Below the pieces are notes generated by a model. That model was not told the DNA's origin. It did no database searches and saw nothing but the letters and a program-made list of their open reading frames with translations. Positions 24,929-29,764 of a stretch of 29,764 nt of DNA are shown here, piece after piece. The stretch is from Shewanella algae. Lineage in GTDB: Bacteria > Pseudomonadota > Gammaproteobacteria > Enterobacterales > Shewanellaceae. Made by a program: the position numbers and the translations under genes. Within the stretch, counting starts at the first letter, position 1. Every line of letters starts with the position of its first letter. Location: contig NZ_CP068230.1 in NCBI RefSeq assembly GCF_009183365.2, positions 4,895,001 to 4,924,764 of the forward strand, written 5' to 3'.

Positions 24929-25051
24929 TTAGTATGATGACATCAGATTAATCAATTCGTTAAGGTTATTTTCCGATAAATATGTAGGAGATGCATTTTC
25001 ACTGTGTTCGGTGAAATTTTCAGTTTGGCGATAGCTCAGATCGAGCAGAGT
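24929..25051 (-). pseudogene. Short coding remnant, unidentified
   Basis: Forty open codons between two stops, without a start codon near the front, read TLLDLSYRQTENFTEHSENA and end NLNELINLMSSY. The composition is protein-like. No family is recognised and it may be chance. Confidence 0.2.
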
Positions 25052-25145
25052 TCACTTCTATTTTCGATACTCAGCGAACTACATTTAGGGACTGCTATTT
25101 AGCTGACCACTTGATTAGCTACTCAAATCCATGCTTTGGGGATCG

Positions 25146-25262
25146 CTATTCAACCAGCCGTTTACTCTTAATGGTTTCTTCGGCGAGAAGTATATGGTCT
25201 TTGTTGTGTTGGCGCTGGGTGGGTGTTTTAGGTTTGTAGTGAACGTACAGGTTTAAGGTTTC
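25146..25262 (-). pseudogene. Remnant of a tyrosine recombinase (arm DNA-binding region)
   Basis: Thirty-eight open codons contain LNLYVHYKPKTPTQRQHNKD and then LLAEETIKSKRLVE before a TAG. This resembles the KPKT...HNKE...LAExIRxKR stretch at the end of the N-terminal arm DNA-binding domain of phage-type integrases, as I remember it. Beyond the stop the same frame continues RSPKHGFE, similar to what follows in such integrases, so the TAG may be a nonsense mutation. Just upstream, KINVSAAKKP appears in another frame, consistent with a frameshift. The catalytic domain is absent. It lies 260 bases from the mnmE 3' end, a known integrase target. Confidence 0.45.
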
Positions 25263-25445
25263 TTAGCTGCGCTTACGTTTATTTTAGCGTTCACCTAGTG
25301 TATTTGTGGTGTAGCCATAGTCATAAACTAAGCCTAGTGAGCATGATGTCATCAGTTTTTTAAATAGAAATTTTTATTTTAGACTCCACTTGGGCCCCAA
25401 TCAGTGCGAGTAGCATGTCATGGAGCCCAACTGGGGACTAGATTT

Positions 25446-25514
25446 GGCAACAAACGGAAATAATAAAGTCAGTGGCTTATCTTTCATTGTTTGCTGTTGT
25501 TTTCCGTTGTTTGC
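25446..25514. repeat. Imperfect inverted repeat beside the mnmE 3' end
   Basis: GGCAACAAACGGAAA (25446-25460) and TTTCCGTTGTTTGCC (25500-25514) are inverted copies with two mismatches, 39 bases apart, ending 5 bases beyond the mnmE stop. They could be recombinase arm sites, an element end, or a long hairpin acting at the 3' end of mnmE mRNA. Confidence 0.5.
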
Positions 25515-25519
25515 CCACT

Positions 25520-25537
25520 TTACTTGCCGATACAGAA
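25520..25537 (-). other. SGI1-type attB at the 3' end of mnmE
   Basis: The minus strand reads TTCTGTATCGGCAAGTAA, the last 18 bases of mnmE. The Salmonella genomic island 1 attB, from memory, is the same except for T in place of C at position 12. No second copy was found in this window, so no intact island is flanked by repeats here. Confidence 0.5.
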
Positions 25538-26881
25538 GCTGGAAAAAATTCTTCCCAGGAGATCGTCTGAGGTAAATTGGCCTGTGATCTCGGCCAGAGC
25601 CTGTTGAGTCATGCGCAGTTCTTCGGCCAGCAGCTCACCTGCCTGATAGACTTCCAGCTGTACTTTGCCCTGCTGCAGATGGTCACCGGCGACTTCCAGG
25701 GCTTCCAGGTGACGGCGACGGGCGATAAAACCGCCTTCCAGGTTACTTTGATAGCCCATCAGGTTCTTGAGGTGCTGTTTCAGCGCATCGACCCCGAGCC
25801 CGGTTTTGGCTGAGATCCTAAAGACGTCATAGCCTTTCTCTTCGCTGGGACTCAGTGACTCACCGGTCAGATCCGCCTTATTACGTACCACAGTGACGCC
25901 GAGGTTTTCCGGCAGGCGATCAATAAAGTCCGGCCAGATTTCATGGGGATCAATCGCTTGGGTTTCTGTGCCATCTACCATAAACAGCACTCTGTCGGCG
26001 GTGGTGATTTCGGCCCAGGCTCTTTCTATCCCTATCTGTTCCACTGTGTCAGTGGTGTCGCGCAGGCCGGCTGTGTCTATGACATGCAGTGGCATGCCAT
26101 CCAAGTGGATATGCTCCCGCAATACATCCCTTGTAGTGCCGGCTATTTCGGTGACAATTGCCGACTCTTTTCCCGCCAGGGCGTTGAGCAGACTGGACTT
26201 ACCGGCGTTGGGGCGGCCGGCTATCACTACTTTCATCCCTTCGCGGATGATGGCGCCCTGTTTGGCACTGGCCTGTACCAAGTCCAGTTTATCTATGATG
26301 CGATAAAGGGCATTGGCAATCTTACCGTCGGAGAGGAAATCCACCTCTTCATCGGGAAAGTCGATGGCGGCCTCGACATAAAGACGCAGATTGGTAACCT
26401 GTTCCACCAACTCATGCACTTCGCGGGAAAACTCGCCTTGGAGTGATTGCAGCGCGCTCTTGGCGGCCTGTTCACTGGTGGCATCGATAAGATCGGCAAT
26501 CGCTTCTGCCTGGGTCAGATCCAGCTTGTCATTCATAAAGGCCTGCTCGCTGAACTCCCCAGGGCGTGCCAAGCGGATCCCCTCGACTTCGAGGACTCGC
26601 TTAATCAGCATGTCCATGACGATTTGACCACCATGGCCCTGAAGTTCCAGTACGTCTTCACCGGTAAAAGAATTGGGGCCTTTGAAGAACAGGGCGATCC
26701 CCTGATCCAGCACTTCTCCCTGACTTCCCTTGAAGTCACAGTAATCGGCATATCTTGGCTTGGGCTGATGGCCCAGCAATGCCTGTGCAACGGCTTGGGC
26801 CTTGGGCCCCGAGACTCTGACTATGCCTACACCACCGCGGCCTGGAGCGGTGGCCTGCGCCACGATAGTATCTGTTGTCAC
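25520..26881 (-). CDS. mnmE: tRNA modification GTPase MnmE (TrmE/ThdF)
   Basis: MnmE is the GTPase partner of MnmG in wobble-uridine (cmnm5U34) synthesis. The 453-residue product has the N-terminal folate-binding domain (TIVAQATAPGRGGVGIVRVSG, 5-25). The inserted G domain has GRPNAGKS (222-229), EIAGTTRDV, DTAGLR and NKAD. The C-terminal catalytic motif is FCIGK with Cys450. The start is GTG 26881 with AAGGG eight bases upstream. A hairpin terminator separates it from yidC. Its last 18 bases (25520-25537) match the known SGI1-type island attachment sequence at all but one position, as I recall it. Confidence 0.97.
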   Translation of the reverse strand: MTTDTIVAQATAPGRGGVGIVRVSGPKAQAVAQALLGHQPKPRYADYCDFKGSQGEVLDQGIALFFKGPNSFTGEDVLELQGHGGQIVMDMLIKRVLEVEGIRLARPGEFSEQAFMNDKLDLTQAEAIADLIDATSEQAAKSALQSLQGEFSREVHELVEQVTNLRLYVEAAIDFPDEEVDFLSDGKIANALYRIIDKLDLVQASAKQGAIIREGMKVVIAGRPNAGKSSLLNALAGKESAIVTEIAGTTRDVLREHIHLDGMPLHVIDTAGLRDTTDTVEQIGIERAWAEITTADRVLFMVDGTETQAIDPHEIWPDFIDRLPENLGVTVVRNKADLTGESLSPSEEKGYDVFRISAKTGLGVDALKQHLKNLMGYQSNLEGGFIARRRHLEALEVAGDHLQQGKVQLEVYQAGELLAEELRMTQQALAEITGQFTSDDLLGRIFSSFCIGK

Positions 26882-26907
26882 TGCATTAACCCTTGAAAAC
26901 GTATTTA

Positions 26908-26939
26908 TAAAAGCAAAAGGCGACCCTTAGGCCGCCCTT
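26908..26939 (-). terminator. Rho-independent terminator after yidC
   Basis: On the minus strand a 10-bp stem (26930-26939 with 26916-26925, including G-U pairs) with a 4-base loop is followed by a T-rich stretch. It lies about 22 bases beyond the yidC stop and just upstream of mnmE. Confidence 0.75.
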
Positions 26940-26961
26940 GATCATTTGACCCAAAATCGGC

Positions 26962-28587
26962 TTATTTTAAGCCTTTTTTCTCCAGGCCGGCATAGATAAT
27001 CTTCTGCTGGATAATGGCAACTATGTTACCCACCAACCAGTAGAGTACCAGACCGGATGGGAACCAGAGGAAGAACACAGTAAAGATGACCGGCATCCAT
27101 TGCATCATCTTCTGCTGCATAGGATCCATGGTCGGTGCCATTGGCTGCATTTTTTGCATCAGGAACATGGAAACACCCATTAGCAGCGGCAGAATGTAGT
27201 AAGGATCCTGTACCGACAGATCGTCAATCCACAGCATGAACGGCGCATGACGCAGTTCAACACCTTCCATCAGTACCCAGTAAAGGGCAATAAAGATAGG
27301 CATTTGCAGCAAGATAGGCAGACAGCCACCCATAGGGTTCACTTTTTCCTTCTTGTACAACTCCATCATAGCCTGGCCCATCTTCTGGCGATCATCACCG
27401 AATTTGTCCTTCAGCTCCTGCAGTTTTGGTTGCAGGTTACGCATCTTGGCCATGGAGGTGTATTGCGCCTTGGTCAGCGGGAACAGAATACCGCGCACCG
27501 TCAGGGTGATCAGTATGATGGCCAAGCCCCAGTTACCCACTATTGACTGGAAGAACATCAGCAGCTTGTAGATGGGTACAGCCAGCCACCAGAGGAAGCC
27601 ATAATCTACAACCAGGTTAAGGGTATCAGACAGCTCGGACAGGGCGGCTTGATCCTTTGGACCTACGTAGAAGTCGGCGCTCAGGGTCATTTCAGTGCCC
27701 GGGGCTACTGTCTTTGGCTCACCCAGGTAGCCAATGTTGGCGGTTCCTGAGCTCTCTCTGGTGAATATGGTGTTGGTTTCATTCTTTGGTGGAACCCAGG
27801 CTGACACAAAGTAGTGTTGCAGCATGGCGGCCCAGCCACCTTTGGTTTCCTTCTCCAGATCCTTTTCCTGGATATCGTCAAACTTGTACTTCTCGTAGCG
27901 GATATCGGCAGTTGAGAAGGCGGCACCACGATAAGTTGGCATCATCATGCTGCTATCGGAAGGTTTGATGGTCTGTTTAATCTGACCGTACATCTGAACC
28001 TGCAGCGGCTCAGAAGTGGTGTTGTCAATTTTGTATTCAACTCCCACGGCAAACTGGCCTTTGTGGAAGGTGTAGATCTTGGTGTACTTGGCGCCGTTTG
28101 CTGCTGTGTAACTCAAAGGAACCGACAGTGTATCCTGGCCATCGGCAAGGGTGAATTCCTTGGCACTGGCAGAATAGGTGGCACGGCTATTGACACTGTC
28201 AGTACCGCCGCTGCCCATCAGGCCACTCTGGGCTATGTAAACAAAACCGGGTTTCTGTTCCAACAGGACAAACGGTTCATCTTTGTTCAGTTCCAGTTTG
28301 TGAGAAACCAGAGCTGCATGCACTATGTCACCACCGACAGGGTTGATCAGCACATCCAGTTGATCTGTGGTGACCCTGATAAGATCTTTGGACGCCACGG
28401 CCGTTTCTCCTGGCATGCCTGATTTGGCAACCGGAACGTCAGCGCTGTGAGTTGTCTCTTGAACGGAAGTGGCAACTGTATTTTCAGTTACAGCGGGTTT
28501 GGGTGCTTTATCGGTTTGCCACTGTTGCCACAGCAAGAAGCTGACAAACAGCAGACCGATAAGCAGTAAATTGCGTTGAGATTCCAT
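26962..28587 (-). CDS. yidC: Membrane protein insertase YidC
   Basis: YidC inserts and folds inner-membrane proteins, including F0 subunits c and a, alone or with SecYEG. The 541-residue product has the N-terminal signal anchor (MESQRNLLLIGLLFVSFLLWQQW), a large periplasmic beta domain (about 50-330) and five C-terminal transmembrane helices. These include NWGLAIILITLTVRGILFPLTKAQYTSMAKM with the functional Arg in the groove, GGCLPILLQMPIFIALYWVL and a final LYWLVGNIVAIIQQ. It lies 3 bases after yidD, so the genes rpmH-rnpA-yidD-yidC form one operon. Confidence 0.97.
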   Translation of the reverse strand: MESQRNLLLIGLLFVSFLLWQQWQTDKAPKPAVTENTVATSVQETTHSADVPVAKSGMPGETAVASKDLIRVTTDQLDVLINPVGGDIVHAALVSHKLELNKDEPFVLLEQKPGFVYIAQSGLMGSGGTDSVNSRATYSASAKEFTLADGQDTLSVPLSYTAANGAKYTKIYTFHKGQFAVGVEYKIDNTTSEPLQVQMYGQIKQTIKPSDSSMMMPTYRGAAFSTADIRYEKYKFDDIQEKDLEKETKGGWAAMLQHYFVSAWVPPKNETNTIFTRESSGTANIGYLGEPKTVAPGTEMTLSADFYVGPKDQAALSELSDTLNLVVDYGFLWWLAVPIYKLLMFFQSIVGNWGLAIILITLTVRGILFPLTKAQYTSMAKMRNLQPKLQELKDKFGDDRQKMGQAMMELYKKEKVNPMGGCLPILLQMPIFIALYWVLMEGVELRHAPFMLWIDDLSVQDPYYILPLLMGVSMFLMQKMQPMAPTMDPMQQKMMQWMPVIFTVFFLWFPSGLVLYWLVGNIVAIIQQKIIYAGLEKKGLK

Positions 28588-28590
28588 AGC

Positions 28591-28845
28591 CTATTTATTA
28601 CACCTGTCATTTTTAGGGGGGACGGGATCACTGCCGCCCGGATGTAAAGGGTGACATTTTAATATGCGTTTGATTGCAAACCAACTCCCTTTAATCGTTC
28701 CGTGCACTCGCACAGCTTCTATGGCGTAGTGAGAGCAGGTTGGATTAAAGCGACAGCGAGGCCCCAGCAGTGGGCTGATAAGGAGTTGATAGGCTCTGAT
28801 AGCCTTGATTATCAGCCATTGAAACGGCGACTGAGTTTGCGCCAT
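28591..28845 (-). CDS. yidD: Membrane protein insertion efficiency factor YidD
   Basis: YidD is a small basic protein that helps YidC-dependent insertion and sits at the inner face of the membrane. The 84-residue product has an amphipathic N-terminus and the signature SPLLGPRCRFNPTCSHYAIEAV (about 24-45), with its two cysteines, then KCHPLHPGGSDPVP (about 63-76). Its start lies inside rnpA: ATG 28845 overlaps the end of rnpA by 34 bases in another frame, which suggests translational coupling. Confidence 0.96.
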   Translation of the reverse strand: MAQTQSPFQWLIIKAIRAYQLLISPLLGPRCRFNPTCSHYAIEAVRVHGTIKGSWFAIKRILKCHPLHPGGSDPVPPKNDRCNK

Positions 28846-29168
28846 AACTTTTCTACCAGCTTTCTGAGCTGTTCATTATCCATATCCAGCACACCGCCGC
28901 GAACCAGCACCACTATGTCCAGTGGAGGTAAATCATGTTGATTAAGGCGGAAGCTATCTCGGATCACCCGCTTGATGCGATTGCGTCGATTGGCTCTCTT
29001 TACATGGCGTTTGGCCACAGTAAGTCCAAGACGCGGATGTTGCATCTCATTGGGTACAGCAAGCAGGGTTATTTCAGCTGAGGAGGCTTTAATGGGGTTG
29101 GTAAATACAGTTTTGAATTGCGCGGGAGTTAGCAAGCGTAACTCCCGCGTAAAGGTGTAACGAGTCAC
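28812..29168 (-). CDS. rnpA: Ribonuclease P protein component
   Basis: RnpA is the protein subunit of RNase P, which removes 5' leaders of tRNA precursors together with the RNA subunit. The 118-residue basic product begins MTRYTFTRELRLLTPAQFKTVF and has the RNR signature RHVKRANRRNRIKRVIRDSFR (about 54-74). The start is GTG 29168, as in E. coli, with a poor ribosome binding site 18 bases after the rpmH stop, so translation may depend on rpmH. Confidence 0.96.
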   Translation of the reverse strand: MTRYTFTRELRLLTPAQFKTVFTNPIKASSAEITLLAVPNEMQHPRLGLTVAKRHVKRANRRNRIKRVIRDSFRLNQHDLPPLDIVVLVRGGVLDMDNEQLRKLVEKLWRKLSRRFNG

Positions 29169-29186
29169 CTAGTTGTCTACTCGCAA

Positions 29187-29324
29187 TTAAGCAGACAGAC
29201 GAGCGCGACCTTTGGCACGGCGACGAGCCAGTACCTTACGGCCGTTCGCTGTAGCCATACGAGCGCGGAAGCCGTGAGAACGCTTGCGCTTCAGGTTGCT
29301 AGGTTGAAAAGTACGTTTACTCAT
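29187..29324 (-). CDS. rpmH: 50S ribosomal protein L34
   Basis: This 45-residue basic protein of the large ribosomal subunit reads MSKRTFQPSNLKRKRSHGF, then RARMATANGRKVLARRRAKG and RARLSA, the standard L34 sequence. It was found by translating the minus strand from ATG 29324 to TAA 29187. It leads the rpmH-rnpA-yidD-yidC operon. A 9-bp hairpin lies 31 bases upstream of its start. In related genomes dnaA lies divergently on the other side. Confidence 0.97.
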   Translation of the reverse strand: MSKRTFQPSNLKRKRSHGFRARMATANGRKVLARRRAKGRARLSA

Positions 29325-29354
29325 GATGGCAATCCGTCTTTGTTAGTGAATTTA

Positions 29355-29378
29355 CCTTATCTCTCGTACGAGGTAAGG
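29355..29378. other. Hairpin in the rpmH leader
   Basis: CCTTATCTC (29355-29363) pairs with GAGGTAAGG (29370-29378), with one G-T pair and a 6-base loop. It could be an RNA structure controlling L34, or part of the promoter. Confidence 0.4.
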
Positions 29379-29764
29379 GCAAAAAAGAGGCCGAATTGTA
29401 ATCACTTTAGTCAGAGCAGTCAACACGCGTAGCCCTTCTCAAGGTAATTTATCTCGGCATTTTCGCGATCTGTAGAGCAGAGTTCACCACAGGATGTGGA
29501 TAACTCTGTGTACGGACACTACATCTTGTGGATCCATTGATCTCTTGGCAGATCGGCGGTCGCTGATTATAGATCAGGGTGGATCGCTTTATAAAGCGGG
29601 ATTTTAACCGCTTCACCAAATAGTGGATCTTGGTGGATCGATCCGGATCCGGTGGATCTGATGATTGGGATCCGGCTGGGGATAATTACACTTAAAGGAT
29701 AGCGATTATTCAGATCTCACTATAGAATACCCTCCTTTCGAGGCGATCTTTTGGGGATAAGTAA
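29379..29764. other. dnaA upstream region with DnaA box and GATC cluster
   Basis: No gene is present. This region runs from the rpmH leader to the window end, where dnaA is expected on the plus strand. It holds a perfect DnaA box TGTGGATAA (29495-29503, minus strand) and two TGGGGATAA boxes (29677-29685, 29752-29760). GTGGATC occurs five times, at 29528, 29579, 29623, 29633 and 29652. I count 14 GATC sites between 29467 and 29748. This fits DnaA autoregulation with Dam/SeqA control, or a second origin-like region. Confidence 0.75.

Larger units (their letters stand above)
24566..25519. other. Gene-free accessory stretch with remnants between hypothetical gene and mnmE
   Basis: No intact gene is visible in these 954 bases. 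They are AT-rich and hold a hairpin (24612-24633) and three short minus-strand coding remnants (24657-24773, 24929-25051, 25146-25262). They also hold two 11-bp palindromes TGATGWCATCA (24935-24945 and 25344-25354) and two imperfect inverted repeats (25390-25430 and 25446-25514). The pattern suggests decay of inserted mobile DNA next to mnmE. Confidence 0.6.

Noticed and set aside
25240..25294. GTGAACG...CGTTCAC inverted repeat as an integron attC site
   Set aside because: The arms are only 7 bp, the core GTTRRRY/RYYYAAC pattern is absent, and the region is better read as an integrase remnant.
1..29764. CRISPR arrays, tRNA, rRNA or complete insertion sequences
   Set aside because: No regularly spaced repeats, tRNA cloverleaf ends or full transposase genes were seen on either strand.

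Overview
The window looks like a gammaproteobacterial chromosome segment, most probably Shewanella, next to the replication origin. Three things point there: the gene order (glmS, glmU, atpCDGAHFEBI, parB, parA, rsmG, mnmG, oriC, mioC, mnmE, yidC, yidD, rnpA, rpmH), protein sequences close to E. coli and Vibrio homologues, and many GATC (Dam) sites around the origin. The species assignment comes from remembered gene order, not from a search.

Layout. 1-745: 5' part of ccoG (minus), cut by the window edge. 830-2532: three plus-strand genes, namely a small membrane-anchored protein of unknown function, menB (menaquinone synthesis) and a DUF2061 membrane protein behind a candidate Fur box. 2590-5214: a minus-strand pair, a DeoR-family regulator followed by glmS. 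5446-7530: a TonB-dependent siderophore receptor with a candidate Fur box upstream and a strong terminator downstream. 7712-9076: glmU. 9232-16152: the complete nine-gene atp operon, with a good sigma-70 promoter upstream of atpI and a strong terminator after atpC. 16378-20758: parB, parA, rsmG and mnmG. 20759-21208: oriC, with 17 GATC sites, DnaA boxes, AT-rich repeats and a likely IHF site. 21209-21649: mioC, which reads into oriC. 21798-22649: a YafD-like phosphodiesterase-fold protein.

22646-25519 is the irregular part. It holds a UvrA-like ATPase pseudogene that has lost its N-terminal half and carries a frameshift in its first ABC signature, an orphan secreted protein, and about 950 bp without an intact gene. 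That gap contains short coding remnants, one resembling the N-terminal arm domain of a tyrosine recombinase. It abuts the 3' end of mnmE, a known genomic-island integration site (SGI1 type). 25520-29324 is the conserved minus-strand run mnmE, yidC, yidD, rnpA, rpmH. The window ends in the rpmH-dnaA intergenic region, which has 14 GATC sites, a perfect DnaA box and five GTGGATC repeats.

How the genes work together. GlmS and GlmU make UDP-GlcNAc, ATP synthase supplies ATP, ParAB and oriC handle chromosome replication and segregation, MnmE and MnmG together modify tRNA wobble uridines, and RnpA, YidD and YidC serve tRNA processing and membrane protein insertion. No tRNA, rRNA, CRISPR array or intact insertion sequence was seen.
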